Shown in pieces: positions 52,260 through 61,835 of a stretch of 64,000 bases of DNA (positions are counted from its first letter, which is position 1; every line of letters starts with the position of its first letter). Location of the stretch: assembly GCF_018343715.1 (NCBI RefSeq), contig NZ_JAGYPL010000003.1, positions 503,784 through 567,783 on the forward strand. The letters are read 5' to 3'. The stretch is from Bacillus sp. FJAT-49711. GTDB lineage: Bacteria; Bacillota; Bacilli; Bacillales; Bacillaceae_C. Position numbers and translations under genes: made by a program. Below the pieces are notes generated by a model. It worked only from the letters and a program-made list of their open reading frames with translations. It was not told the origin of the DNA and made no database searches.

Positions 52260-54929
52260 CTACTTATCAAAAATCCTTCTTCCAGCCTTGACTAATTCAT
52301 TGGCGATAATTGGGATAAGGGAGATTCCAACAACAAACAACCAGTCCTTCCCAGTCAACACATGTATCCCAAATACATCATGTAAAAATGGGATGTAGAC
52401 TAATGCTGCTTGAATAATGATACCAAGGAAAATGGCCCCGATTAAGTATTTATTAGAGAATAAGCCAATTTGGAAAATTGATTTTTTCTGGCTTCGCAAA
52501 TTTAAGGAATGGAAAAGCTGCGATACACTTAATGTGATAAATGCCATCGTTTGAGCGTGTGTAAGTGCGTCGTTAGTTATATTTCCAAAATCGATTGAAA
52601 AAATAGAGCTTGCTCCTGAGTAAAATCGAAGTCCCTCAACAAAAGCAAAAAGTGTGATAAATCCAATCAGAAATCCGTTTAGTAATGCAAATGTACCTGA
52701 GCCTTTAGCAAAAATACTTTCTTTTGGATTTCGTGGTTTTTCCTTCATTACATCCGGGTCATCAGGATCCATTCCAAGTGCAATAGCAGGGAAGGTGTCG
52801 GTAATTAAGTTGACCCATAAGATTTGAACAGCCGTTAATGGAGTTGGCATTCCTAGAAGAACCCCGATAAAAATCGCTGTGATTTCCCCAAGATTACAAG
52901 AAAGTAAAAATAATATAGACTTCTTAATATTTTGGAATATATTACGACCTTGTTCAACAGCTGCTACAATGGTTGAGAAATTATCATCCGTTAGAACAAT
53001 ATCTGCTGCGCCTTTCGCTACGTCCGTTCCGGTAATTCCCATTGCCACTCCAACATCCGCCTGTTTTAATGAAGGGGCATCGTTGACCCCATCACCAGTC
53101 ATCGAAGTGATGTGGCCATTTTCTCTTAATGCTTTGACGATCCTTACTTTATGCTCAGGTGAGACACGGGCAAACACTCGAGTTTTTTCCACTTTTTCTT
53201 GAAGTTCCACATCACTTATTTCATTCAATTGTTGTCCAGTCATTGTTTCGGATTTACTGCTTGCAATTCCGAGGTTTTGGGCGATTGCCAAGGCTGTATT
53301 TTGATGGTCTCCCGTAATCATTACCGTTCGAATACCGGCATTCTTACACTCAGCAATCGATGCCTTTACCTCCTCCCTAGGTGGGTCAATCATTCCGACG
53401 ATTCCTAAAAAGGTTAAATCTTCTTCCAGATTATGATTAAATTCTTTTTCAGAAGAGACATTTCGTTTCGCAATAGCCAAAACACGAAGTGCTTCTTCTG
53501 ACATTTGATTAGAATTATGGAGGATTCCGTTTTTATCTACCTCTGTCATTGGTTTAATCGAACCATCTATAAAGATTGATGTCATTCTTGGCAGCAGTCG
53601 ATCTAAAGCACCTTTCGTAATCGAAAAAAATTGATTTCCATTTTCATGTACTGTCGTCATCATTTTCCGATCAGAATCAAAAGGAATTTCATACACCCTT
53701 TTATGTTGGTCTTCCAATTCTCTTTTCGTTAGACCCATATTCATTCCAGCTGTAACTAAAGCAATTTCTGTTGGGTCCCCTGCTTGTTTGTCGTTATTCA
53801 CAACCGCATCGTTACAAAGCATCATCCCTTTAATAAAATCTTTAGTCACTTCATTACTAAAATGGATGTTTTCTAATTCAGTAAATTTTCCGTCCGCATA
53901 TACTTTCGTTACGGTCATTTTGTTTTGTGTTAATGTACCTGTTTTATCTGAACAGATTACACTAACAGCTCCAAGTGTTTCAACAGCAGGAAGCTTCCTA
54001 ACAATCGCGTGGTGTTTGATCATTTTTTGAACGCCAACAGCTAAAACAATCGTTACAATCGCAAGGAGCCCTTCCGGAATGGCCGCCACTGCAAGGCTAA
54101 CAGCTATAAGGAACATCTCTAAAACTTCGCGGCCTTGAAAATATCCTACAAAAAACATAATGATACAAACGAATATAGCACCAATTCCTAATATTTTCCC
54201 TAGCTCGTCTAGTTTCTTTTGTAGTGGAGTACTTTCTTTCCCTTGACTCCCTAGCATTTTCGCAATTTTGCCGATTTCTGTTTCCATGCCAGTATGAACC
54301 GCAATCCCGATGCCGCGCCCATATGTCGAAAGTGTTGACATAAAAGCCATATTTATCTGGTCACCAAGAGGGATTTCACCTTGTTCCAGCGAAGTATCAA
54401 TTTTATCAACCGGAACGGATTCGCCGGTCAAAGCTGATTCTTCTATTTGTAAATTTGCAGTTTCTACTAGGCGCAAATCGGCGGGAATAAATCGACCGGC
54501 ATCAATTAAAACAACATCCCCAGGTACAACTTTTTCTGAAGAGATTTCCTTTACGATCCCATCCCGTTTTACGATAGCATTCGGTGTCGACATTTTTTTT
54601 AATTCTTCTAAGGCTTTCTCTGCTTTTGATTCCTGCACAATTCCAATTACTGCATTTAACACAATAACGATTAAAATGATAACTGCATCACTAATTTCAC
54701 CAACTATCCCCGAAATGACAGCAGCTGCAATAAGAATATAAATCAACATGCTATTCATTTGTTCCCAAAGCATTTTCAAGATGGTCGGTTTCTGACCCTC
54801 TTGAAATTCATTCGCACCGTATTTCTGTAAACGTTCTTCTGCTTCTTGGCTGGAAAGCCCCTTTACAATATCTGTTTGTAACTCCTTCTTTACATCTTCA
54901 ACTGATTTTGAATACCACAAAGACACCAT
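52260..54929 (-). CDS. Calcium-translocating P-type ATPase (PIIA/SERCA-like)
   Basis: The 889-residue pump has the E1-E2 ATPase layout: actuator motif LTGESVPV near residue 168, phosphorylation site CSDKTGTLT around 330, and the hinge GDGVNDAPSLKQADVGVAMG near 600, with about ten membrane helices including AIPEGLLAIVTIVLA (M4) and NLITDTFPAIALGMDPDDPD (M6 region). It exports Ca2+ from the cytoplasm, as B. subtilis YloB. The ATG has GTGGGTT upstream, a weak site. The gene is monocistronic. Confidence 0.93.
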   Translation of the reverse strand: MVSLWYSKSVEDVKKELQTDIVKGLSSQEAEERLQKYGANEFQEGQKPTILKMLWEQMNSMLIYILIAAAVISGIVGEISDAVIILIVIVLNAVIGIVQESKAEKALEELKKMSTPNAIVKRDGIVKEISSEKVVPGDVVLIDAGRFIPADLRLVETANLQIEESALTGESVPVDKIDTSLEQGEIPLGDQINMAFMSTLSTYGRGIGIAVHTGMETEIGKIAKMLGSQGKESTPLQKKLDELGKILGIGAIFVCIIMFFVGYFQGREVLEMFLIAVSLAVAAIPEGLLAIVTIVLAVGVQKMIKHHAIVRKLPAVETLGAVSVICSDKTGTLTQNKMTVTKVYADGKFTELENIHFSNEVTKDFIKGMMLCNDAVVNNDKQAGDPTEIALVTAGMNMGLTKRELEDQHKRVYEIPFDSDRKMMTTVHENGNQFFSITKGALDRLLPRMTSIFIDGSIKPMTEVDKNGILHNSNQMSEEALRVLAIAKRNVSSEKEFNHNLEEDLTFLGIVGMIDPPREEVKASIAECKNAGIRTVMITGDHQNTALAIAQNLGIASSKSETMTGQQLNEISDVELQEKVEKTRVFARVSPEHKVRIVKALRENGHITSMTGDGVNDAPSLKQADVGVAMGITGTDVAKGAADIVLTDDNFSTIVAAVEQGRNIFQNIKKSILFLLSCNLGEITAIFIGVLLGMPTPLTAVQILWVNLITDTFPAIALGMDPDDPDVMKEKPRNPKESIFAKGSGTFALLNGFLIGFITLFAFVEGLRFYSGASSIFSIDFGNITNDALTHAQTMAFITLSVSQLFHSLNLRSQKKSIFQIGLFSNKYLIGAIFLGIIIQAALVYIPFLHDVFGIHVLTGKDWLFVVGISLIPIIANELVKAGRRIFDK

Positions 54930-55146
54930 AACCCACTTTCTATTTAAAGGTATGAAATTACCTATATTCTATCTTTTATTAACCAATTAATCGATAATAT
55001 TTGGAAAAAATTCCACGAACGTGCAATTTCATTATATTTTGTAAAAGCCCCGCTTAAAGATTTAATAATTATTTAAGAATTTCATAAGAAGTGATTTAGA
55101 ATTGCCTCGTATGATATACACAAGTCAAAAATGTGGAGGAAAGAAC

Positions 55147-55554
55147 ATGAAAGTCAATAATCCAAGGGTACGTGTTGGAAGAATCACTTATTTTATATTT
55201 GCCATCCTATTTGCATTATGTATCATAGCCCAAATTTATTTAGCGGGGGTGGCTATCTTTTTAGATGGATCGGCATGGACGAAGCATATGATGTTTGTTC
55301 ATCTATTTGGGTTTAATTTTCCTGTTTTAATGCTTATTTTGGCTTTAGTAGGGGCTTTGCCGCGCTGGGCATATTTTCAGCTTACTGGAGTATTCATTTC
55401 GATTTTTCTTATGTACTTTACGGCAAATATTAATGCCATTTTGCCATGGTTTGGTCCACTACACGTCATTATGGCTTTATTATTATTCGTCTTATCATGG
55501 TCGATTGTGTTTAAAACATGGAAGTTGATTTTTAAAGGAAGTGAAAAAAATTGA
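55147..55554 (+). CDS. DUF6220 membrane protein, copy 2
   Basis: Four membrane helices and the motif AQIYLAGVAIFLDGSAWTKH at about 29-48, followed by FPVLMLILALVGALPR and LHVIMALLLFVLSW, match DUF6220 proteins and the copy at 25918-26319. The start is ATG 55147 with TGGAGGAAAG upstream. It overlaps a small membrane protein gene (TTGA) and lies directly before a sensor kinase operon, repeating the neighbourhood of copy 1. Confidence 0.8.
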   Translation: MKVNNPRVRVGRITYFIFAILFALCIIAQIYLAGVAIFLDGSAWTKHMMFVHLFGFNFPVLMLILALVGALPRWAYFQLTGVFISIFLMYFTANINAILPWFGPLHVIMALLLFVLSWSIVFKTWKLIFKGSEKN

Positions 55555-55754
55555 AATTATTTTCTGCCATATTCATAAGTGTTATAGGAGGCTTTATACT
55601 TGGTATTGCCTTATCAAGTATAATTGGGATATTTAGTGTCATTTTTCTTAATCAACCAATTGGAATAAAGTATCTTCCTTTTTACACTGCCTTACTTTGT
55701 GCTGTTGTAGTGCCGATTTGGCATAATAAGGTAAATACTGTCAAGCACTCTTGA
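55551..55754 (+). CDS. Small two-helix membrane protein
   Basis: Two hydrophobic segments (about residues 3-32 and 42-57) in 67 residues. The start is TTG at 55551 behind AAAGGAAGTG and overlaps the DUF6220 stop by four bases. No family is recognised. It may be a subunit or partner of the DUF6220 protein. Confidence 0.65.
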   Translation: MKLFSAIFISVIGGFILGIALSSIIGIFSVIFLNQPIGIKYLPFYTALLCAVVVPIWHNKVNTVKHS

Positions 55755-55822
55755 CGGTCTTATTAATTAATTGAATTATAATGTATATAATTCTATAATT
55801 TTAACATTTATGGGTGATCACA

Positions 55823-56908
55823 TTGTCGATTAAGAAGCGATTAATTTTATCAAATATAGGGATGATAATCATTCCTATTATTGGTTTCTTTTTAGTGGAA
55901 ATCATGTTGGGATACTTATTGTTTGTCGTATTTAAAGGAAATCCTCACGGCTCAGAATTAACCTTTTTTCTTAGCCTTCGATTTATCTCGATGGTGATTG
56001 TTCTAATCATTACAAACGGATTATTAACGTATTACGTATCAAAAAGTATAATAACTCCAATTAAAAGGCTATCTATTGCGGCAAAGAAAATCAGTAAGGG
56101 TAATTTGGAATATAGTGTAACATCCTCCAAAAAGGATGAGCTTGGCGAGCTTAGTCAAACATTTGAAGCCATGCGTCTAAAACTGAAAGAGGCAAAGGCA
56201 GCTCAAATACAATATGAACAAAATCGTCAGGAACTGATTGCTAGCATTTCTCATGATTTAAAAACTCCTTTAACATCTATAAAAGGCTATGTTAAAGGCA
56301 TTGAAGACGGAGTCGCAAATACGCCGGAAAAATTAGAACGTTATATGAACATCATTTATTCGACAGCGAATGATATGGACGTACTTATAGATGAATTGTT
56401 TTTATATTCAAAGCTAGATTTGAAACGATTGCCATTCCATTTCGAGAAGGTTGACTTATATTCTTTTTTCACTGATTTTGTCGACGAATTAGCGTTTAAC
56501 TTAGAGAAGGAACAAGGAGCCGCTACCTTAATCGCCAATAACGCTGACTCTTATATAGTTGAAGCAGACAGAGAGAAATTGAAACGTGTTGTAACAAATA
56601 TCGTCCAAAACAGTTTGAAGTATATGGATAAGAATGATAAAGAAATCAATGTTCGGTTACTATCAAAACCGGGCGAAGTTATAGTAGAAATGCAAGATAA
56701 TGGCAGAGGCATGAATAAAGAAGATATTCCATTTATATTTGATAGTTTTTACCGTACCGATACTTCAAGAAATTCTTCTACTGGCGGCAGTGGACTTGGA
56801 CTATCAATTGTTAAAAAGATTATTGAAGAGCATGGGGGAGCAATTTGGGCAAATAGTGAATTAGGAAAAGGAACTAGTATATATTTCAATTTAGAGAAGG
56901 TGAAATAA
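55823..56908 (+). CDS. HAMP sensor histidine kinase, copy 2
   Basis: Two membrane helices (about 8-38 and 50-75) with almost no outer domain are followed by HAMP, the H box in LIASISHDLKTPLTSIKGYV, and an ATPase domain with N, DNGRGMN and GGSGLGL boxes. I start at TTG 55823 (SIKKRLILSN, matching SIRKRLIISN of copy 1) rather than GTG 55814. The absence of an outer sensor domain suggests signals within the membrane, perhaps from the DUF6220 protein encoded upstream. Its stop abuts the regulator ATG. Confidence 0.92.
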   Translation: MSIKKRLILSNIGMIIIPIIGFFLVEIMLGYLLFVVFKGNPHGSELTFFLSLRFISMVIVLIITNGLLTYYVSKSIITPIKRLSIAAKKISKGNLEYSVTSSKKDELGELSQTFEAMRLKLKEAKAAQIQYEQNRQELIASISHDLKTPLTSIKGYVKGIEDGVANTPEKLERYMNIIYSTANDMDVLIDELFLYSKLDLKRLPFHFEKVDLYSFFTDFVDELAFNLEKEQGAATLIANNADSYIVEADREKLKRVVTNIVQNSLKYMDKNDKEINVRLLSKPGEVIVEMQDNGRGMNKEDIPFIFDSFYRTDTSRNSSTGGSGLGLSIVKKIIEEHGGAIWANSELGKGTSIYFNLEKVK

Positions 56909-57598
56909 ATGAAAAACATATTAATCATTGAAGATGAATTAAATATTGCGGAATTGGAACGTGATTATTTAGAGATCAATGGCTTTGAATGCGACATCGC
57001 CACAAATGGTGAGGAAGGATTAAAACTAGCCTTGACTAATCGATACAGCCTGATTTTATTAGATTTAATGCTCCCGGGTATTGATGGATTTCAATTATGC
57101 AAAAAGCTGAGACAAACATTAGATATACCTATATTAATGGTTACTGCTAGAAAAGAAGATATAGATAAAATTCGGGGATTCGGTTTAGGGGCGGATGATT
57201 ATATTGTAAAGCCATTTAACCCAAATGAATTAGTTGCAAGGGTAAAAGCACATATTTTAAGATACGACCGTTTAATCAATCACGGTGGGAATAAACAAAA
57301 TGATATTCAAATCGGCAACCTCCTAATTCAAATTGATTCAAGACGGGTGTTTGTAAAAGAAGAAGAAAAAGTATTTACCGCTAAGGAATATGATTTATTG
57401 CATTTTTTGGCGACAAATCCTAACATCGTTTTCAGCAAAGAACAATTATTTGAACGAATTTGGGGATATGATTCAATGGGAGACACGACAACAGTTACTG
57501 TCCATATTAGAAAAATTAGAGAAAAAATTGAAAATGATCCCTCTTCCCCACATTGGATTGAAACGATTTGGGGAGTAGGGTATCGGTTTAAAAAGTAA
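56909..57598 (+). CDS. OmpR/PhoB-type response regulator, copy 2
   Basis: The receiver has IIEDE, LILLDLMLP with the phospho-acceptor Asp, T in LMVTARKED and K in DYIVKPF. The winged helix contains FTAKEYDLLHFLATNPNIVF and TVTVHIRKIREKIEN. It is close to the regulator at 26954-27643, sharing AELERDYLEI-x-GF and GLGADDYIVKPF, so the two systems are recent paralogues. The start is the ATG directly after the kinase stop. Confidence 0.93.
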   Translation: MKNILIIEDELNIAELERDYLEINGFECDIATNGEEGLKLALTNRYSLILLDLMLPGIDGFQLCKKLRQTLDIPILMVTARKEDIDKIRGFGLGADDYIVKPFNPNELVARVKAHILRYDRLINHGGNKQNDIQIGNLLIQIDSRRVFVKEEEKVFTAKEYDLLHFLATNPNIVFSKEQLFERIWGYDSMGDTTTVTVHIRKIREKIENDPSSPHWIETIWGVGYRFKK

Positions 57599-57721
57599 CA
57601 TGTTATTTTTCTTTATTAGAGACACCTTTCCCCGTCTCAAATTCCTATCTGTTAACAATCGATTCTATGTTATATTTGAAAGAAGAAATGCAGTGGAAAT
57701 ACTTTATTGGAGGTAAATGTT

Positions 57722-58480
57722 GTGGAGGAATTTTTAGAAGATCATTATTTAAGAGGTATAAGACTTGATCGTAATAGTATTCCTTCTTTTGATAACTATC
57801 CATTCCATTTACCGAGTATTAAGACATTAGATGAACTTGCCTTTCATCCAAATGTTACATATTTCGTCGGCGAAAATGGCATGGGAAAGTCAACATTATT
57901 AGAAGCTATTGCGGTTGCTTCTGGATTTAATCCAGAAGGTGGTTCATTTAACTTCAACTTTTCCACGTATGATTCACATTCCCCATTAGAAAAGTATATT
58001 AAACTGATAAAAGGAATCCAAAGACCTACTGATGGATTTTTTCTTCGTGCTGAGACTTTTTACAATGTAGCAACAAATATTGAGAAACTAGACAGTGAGC
58101 CAGCGCCGGGACCACGAATTATTGATTCATTCGGAGGATTATCACTTCATCAACAGTCACATGGAGAATCCTTTTGGGCAACATTTATGAATCGATTTCG
58201 GGGAAATGGCATTTATTTGTTGGACGAACCTGAGGCAGCATTATCCCCGCTTAGACAGCTATCGATGCTAGCTCAAATCCATGAATTAGTCAGGAAAGGT
58301 TCCCAATTTATCATTGCGACCCATTCCCCCATCATCATGTCATATCCTCATTCTAAAATTATAGAACTGAGCGAAGATGGTGCCAAGGAAACCTTACTTG
58401 AAGAAACGAACCATTATAGTATCATGAAACAATTTTTTGATGATAAAGATAGATTACTGCATCATTTGCTGAATCATTAA
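57722..58480 (+). CDS. AAA-family ATPase (SMC/RecF-like, ABC-type head)
   Basis: The protein has a Walker A at YFVGENGMGKSTLLEAIAVA (about residues 47-66), a signature-like GGLSLHQQSHGESF, Walker B YLLDEPEAALSP, and a switch H in FIIATHSPIIMSYP. It lacks a coiled coil, as in YbbA-like or stand-alone AAA ATPases that often act with unknown partners. GTG at 57722 has GGAGG 8 bases upstream. It is a single gene after the two-component operon. Confidence 0.85.
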   Translation: MEEFLEDHYLRGIRLDRNSIPSFDNYPFHLPSIKTLDELAFHPNVTYFVGENGMGKSTLLEAIAVASGFNPEGGSFNFNFSTYDSHSPLEKYIKLIKGIQRPTDGFFLRAETFYNVATNIEKLDSEPAPGPRIIDSFGGLSLHQQSHGESFWATFMNRFRGNGIYLLDEPEAALSPLRQLSMLAQIHELVRKGSQFIIATHSPIIMSYPHSKIIELSEDGAKETLLEETNHYSIMKQFFDDKDRLLHHLLNH

Positions 58481-58656
58481 TGCTTGGGAATTTCATTCTA
58501 CCGATTAAAAGACCATTTAATGGGTTAATTCAAAAAACAGGCAAGAAAAAAACAATTAAAAAATCTAGTCACTACATTCATCATGATCAGATGACCGAAA
58601 GTATTTTCCCCCAAAATTCATTAATTGGGAAACACCTGGACTTTTTACTTATCAGT

Positions 58657-59295
58657 TTACTCGATTACTTTTGAAACAGTCATCCCGTCACCAATCGGAA
58701 TAAGCAAAGATTCTAATTGAGGATGATTGGCCACCGTTTCATTGAATTTCTTCATAGATTCTGTATAGCGTTTAGGATTGGCAGACTGATCAGCAACACT
58801 TCCGCCAGCAAGTACGTTGTCAGTTACGATTAAGGCACCCGGTTTCGCAAGACTAATGGAATACTTTAGATAGTTTGTGTAATTTTCTTTGTCAGCATCT
58901 ATAAAGAAAAAATCAAAACGTTTATTTTCTACAACAAGTTTTTCAAGACTTTGAAAAGCTGCCCCGGTCATATATGTTACTTGATCACTAAAACCTGCTT
59001 TACTTAGATTACTATATGCTAGTTTTGCGTATCGCTCCTCCAATTCAAGAGAAGTCAATCTCCCTTCTTTGCCGAATCCTTTAGCAAGGCAAATTCCGCT
59101 ATATCCTCCAAGTGCACCTATTTCTAAAATATTTTTAGCACCAGAAATGGAAACAAGCATGGTTAACAATTTCCCAGCAGAGGAAGAAACGGAAATAGAT
59201 GGCATTCCATTTTCTCTTATAGACGCAAGGACTTCCTCCAAAAGAATATCTTGGCGAGTAAACACTGCATCGATATAACTGTTAATTTGTTTCAT
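58657..59295 (-). CDS. SAM-dependent O-methyltransferase (class I, COMT-like)
   Basis: The sequence has the motif ILEIGALGGYSGICLAKGF near residues 55-73, a E/D SAM ribose site (LTSLELEERYAKLA), and the metal-binding FFIDADKENYTNYLKYS and VTDNVLAGG. These are the hallmarks of cation-dependent O-methyltransferases that act on catechol-type substrates. I start at ATG 59295 (AAGGA upstream), which overlaps the upstream gene by 14 bases, so both are an operon under the twin-operator promoter at 59675-59734. Confidence 0.9.
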   Translation of the reverse strand: MKQINSYIDAVFTRQDILLEEVLASIRENGMPSISVSSSAGKLLTMLVSISGAKNILEIGALGGYSGICLAKGFGKEGRLTSLELEERYAKLAYSNLSKAGFSDQVTYMTGAAFQSLEKLVVENKRFDFFFIDADKENYTNYLKYSISLAKPGALIVTDNVLAGGSVADQSANPKRYTESMKKFNETVANHPQLESLLIPIGDGMTVSKVIE

Positions 59296-59659
59296 CCGCT
59301 TCATTTCCTTCCTCGCTATCATCTAAAGACTCCGATTCAGGCACTTCCAATTCTTCAATTTCAATATTATGCATATCTACTATTTCACTTTCGTGTATTT
59401 CAAATAATTGTTTAAATTCGCTGATTACCATATCAATTGCTTTTAATTCACCAACTAATATTGGACGAATTGATTGATAGTCAGGTTCATCCAATTGACG
59501 CTTGATGGTCGAATGCCTAAGATGCATTGATTCTAAAAAGGCTATAGCTCTGCCCCTTCGAAAAGTTTTCGCCCCATGATGATGCGACTCTTTTCTTTTA
59601 TGTCTTTCCCCACGGTGATGTCCACCATTCTCAAATTCCTTGAATTTTTTATGTTTCAT
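59282..59659 (-). CDS. Charged protein of unknown function
   Basis: The product of 125 residues begins MKHKKFKEFENGGHHRGERH, a His/Lys-rich head, then has FRRGRAIAFLESMHLRHSTI and a helix IRPILVGELKAIDMVISEF, and ends with an acidic tail (EELEVPESESLDDSEEGNE). I do not recognise the family. AAGGAGGATGAAGGA precedes the ATG at 59659; a longer frame up to 59734 runs through the promoter. It heads the operon with the O-methyltransferase gene. Confidence 0.6.
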   Translation of the reverse strand: MKHKKFKEFENGGHHRGERHKRKESHHHGAKTFRRGRAIAFLESMHLRHSTIKRQLDEPDYQSIRPILVGELKAIDMVISEFKQLFEIHESEIVDMHNIEIEELEVPESESLDDSEEGNEADETN

Positions 59660-59674
59660 TCCTTCATCCTCCTT

Positions 59675-59734
59675 TGTATACACATGTATACATATTATAT
59701 AATTTATTGTATACATACGTATACAACGTGTCAA
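59675..59734 (-). promoter_or_regulatory. Promoter with two TGTATACA-type operators
   Basis: TTGACA (59729-59734) and TACAAT (59706-59711) are 17 bases apart. TTGTATAC-ATAC-GTATACAA (59707-59726) fills the spacer, and a second site TGTATACA-CA-TGTATACA (59675-59692) lies just after the start of transcription. A repressor bound at both sites would shut the operon; no candidate regulator lies nearby. Confidence 0.7.
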
Positions 59735-59784
59735 TATAAAAACGACTGAGCTTCACAAAAATGATAGAAGCTCAGCCAATATAA

Positions 59785-61188
59785 TCACTCACCCAATTGA
59801 TCTAAAAGAAGGTCTGTCGTATTGGTCAATTGAATTTTTGCATCCACTGATACATTATTTTGATGGGCTTTATTGTTTAAATGCTTTTGAAATTTTTCTA
59901 AATGCTGAATCGCTTGCTTTATTCTGTTCATTTTCAAATGATGTTCTGCCTGCTTTGCGGAATTCACTAGCATTGGTACAAGCGGTCCTTTAATATCATT
60001 CGTTGAGATGTACCCGTTCAGTTGCTCATTTAAAAAGGAAATCGTTACCGGCTCAGCAATCAGCTTTTCCATGATGGCTGCTTGCTCCATTAGCATTACT
60101 CCACTTAAATTGATGCTAAGATCTAGGTTCAAGCTAGGTGTTCTTTCCCAAGAGGAGCCAAATAATACTTTATCCTCTCCTAATTTGTTGTTCCATGCAC
60201 TTTCAGCGTTATTTATAAGGAACTGTGCAATGGCTTTTTGATTAGGATCTTCCTTAACTAATCCACCTAAATAGCGCACTAAAATTCCTTTAAACAAACC
60301 TCCATCTCCGCCGCCCTCATCTTTTAAAATATTCGTAGTATTATTCCCTACTAATCTTTTCATACTTGTCTCAGCCGTCTGTATGGCAGCAAAAAGATAT
60401 TCCTTATTATCTGTTGCTCTGTACAACTCAACACCTGCCCCAATATAAACTCCTTGGTTATAGGTGAATTCCCAATTCTTATCTATATTTCCATCGCCAA
60501 CACGATTAATGCCGTCCCATACAAAGCCAGTTTCAGGATCTACTAAAGTTGATTTTTGCCAATTAAATATTTTAATTGCCCAATCTAAGTCATCTGGGTT
60601 TCCAAATTTTTCATAAAGCCTTGCAGCTAATATAACTGCCGGCGCATTTGATGGAGTATTTTTATAGTCTAACTGCGACTTATTCCAAGCAATGCCTCCG
60701 CCAAATTGATCACTCCACCCTGTTTTAATGTCATTCCACAGAGTAAATACTGCAGCTTCATATTTTGAATCATTAGTATGTTCATACAGGCGGAGCAAGG
60801 CCAAACTCATCCACAACATATCATCATAAAAGTGGTTAGTGATGACTCCATTGTTTCTTTTTAAAATACTTTCATACAGAGCCTTTGATCTATCTAGATA
60901 AACTTCATTGTCCGTACGTTCGTATGCATCAATGAGTGTATCTAAGGCATGGGCAAGCCACCAGTAATGGAATTGTCCATTACAATTACTACACTCATAT
61001 GAATTATTAAACATATTCGTTTCGTCATTCCAGTAATTTTCAAACAAGGATTGTTGGGCTTGTCCAGCTTTCTCTTCCCATTCATTTGAGACGGTACTCG
61101 TGACATCTTCCTCGTTATTATTTGCAAAGGTTGAGCTTCCTAACAACAATAAAAAGATAAGTGAAAGTGCAAAGACTTTTTTGGTCAT
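59785..61188 (-). CDS. Secreted GH76 family glycoside hydrolase (alpha-1,6-mannanase-like)
   Basis: A signal peptide (KKVFALSLIFLLLLGSSTFA, cleaved after about residue 22) precedes an (alpha/alpha)6 domain with the GH76 features NGQFHYWWLAHALDTLIDAY near 60-79, the catalytic Asp pair in NHFYDDMLWMSLALLRLYEH, and WEFTYNQGVYIGAGVELYR. Residues 370-467 form a helical C-terminal part. GH76 enzymes cut alpha-1,6-mannan such as yeast or cell-surface mannan. I start at ATG 61188 behind GGGAGGGAAGAG. A cre site lies 100 bases upstream. Confidence 0.88.
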   Translation of the reverse strand: MTKKVFALSLIFLLLLGSSTFANNNEEDVTSTVSNEWEEKAGQAQQSLFENYWNDETNMFNNSYECSNCNGQFHYWWLAHALDTLIDAYERTDNEVYLDRSKALYESILKRNNGVITNHFYDDMLWMSLALLRLYEHTNDSKYEAAVFTLWNDIKTGWSDQFGGGIAWNKSQLDYKNTPSNAPAVILAARLYEKFGNPDDLDWAIKIFNWQKSTLVDPETGFVWDGINRVGDGNIDKNWEFTYNQGVYIGAGVELYRATDNKEYLFAAIQTAETSMKRLVGNNTTNILKDEGGGDGGLFKGILVRYLGGLVKEDPNQKAIAQFLINNAESAWNNKLGEDKVLFGSSWERTPSLNLDLSINLSGVMLMEQAAIMEKLIAEPVTISFLNEQLNGYISTNDIKGPLVPMLVNSAKQAEHHLKMNRIKQAIQHLEKFQKHLNNKAHQNNVSVDAKIQLTNTTDLLLDQLGE

Positions 61189-61288
61189 TATCTCTTCCCT
61201 CCCAATATTAGTCACATAGACGAAGTAGTTTAGTAATCTATAAATTCCAATTCTCTAGTATTTACACCATGAATACACCTCTCCTTTT

Positions 61289-61304
61289 TGGATAGCGCTT
61301 ACAA
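61289..61304 (-). promoter_or_regulatory. cre site (CcpA) upstream of the GH76 gene
   Basis: On the minus strand TTGTAAGCGCTATCCA matches the cre consensus WTGNAANCGNWNNCWW at all constrained positions but one. Catabolite repression of the glycanase by CcpA is expected. Confidence 0.75.
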
Positions 61305-61744
61305 ACCAATTCACGCTATCGATCGAAGTTAGAATCACATGGTTGATAGATTATCTACATATAATGTTAATTTATATGTAGATACGTGTATATAGTGCCA
61401 TCGCTTCAATTAACAAGGCATATCTCAGTGACTTTCTACCAACTTATGAAAACCCATTTTGATAGTTTCTTAGGACTTGGAGTCTTTACAAATATTTGTT
61501 TCCATGTGCCTTAATCGACTAGTTTAATACACATTCGAATTATTTGGACGGGGGTTTTACGTTTTAATAGGATAAAATTACATAATTTTACCGTTACTCC
61601 TTACCTCAATTCTTACTTAGGGATTATAGATATAACTTATGTATTTAGTAACAGTCCTTCTCTCCGGCATTTCCCATAAGCTGCGTCACATTTGAATTAC
61701 TCTGTACTTCTTCGTTCCTAGCTCCTTCAAATTTTCTCTTAACC
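61305..61744. other. Intergenic region upstream of the GH76 gene
   Basis: This stretch of about 440 bases holds no ORF with a ribosome binding site and no clear hairpin with a T run. It presumably contains the promoter of the GH76 gene, which I cannot place with confidence. Confidence 0.4.
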
Positions 61745-61784
61745 GCAAAAAAATAAAACTTCGTTCTGTTATAAACGGAGTTTT
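61745..61784 (-). terminator. Terminator after mazG-like gene
   Basis: AAAACTCCGTT / AACGAAGTTTT (one G-T pair) with an 8-base loop is followed on the minus strand by ATTTTTTT, 52 bases after the mazG-like stop. Confidence 0.8.
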
Positions 61785-61835
61785 ACTACAATTAACTATG
61801 TTTTAATAATATCGCCTCTGTAATTAGCAATTGAA

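Noticed and set aside
58480-58674. 64-residue ORF after the AAA ATPase gene
   Set aside because: No ribosome binding site, no recognisable family, and the composition resembles non-coding sequence.
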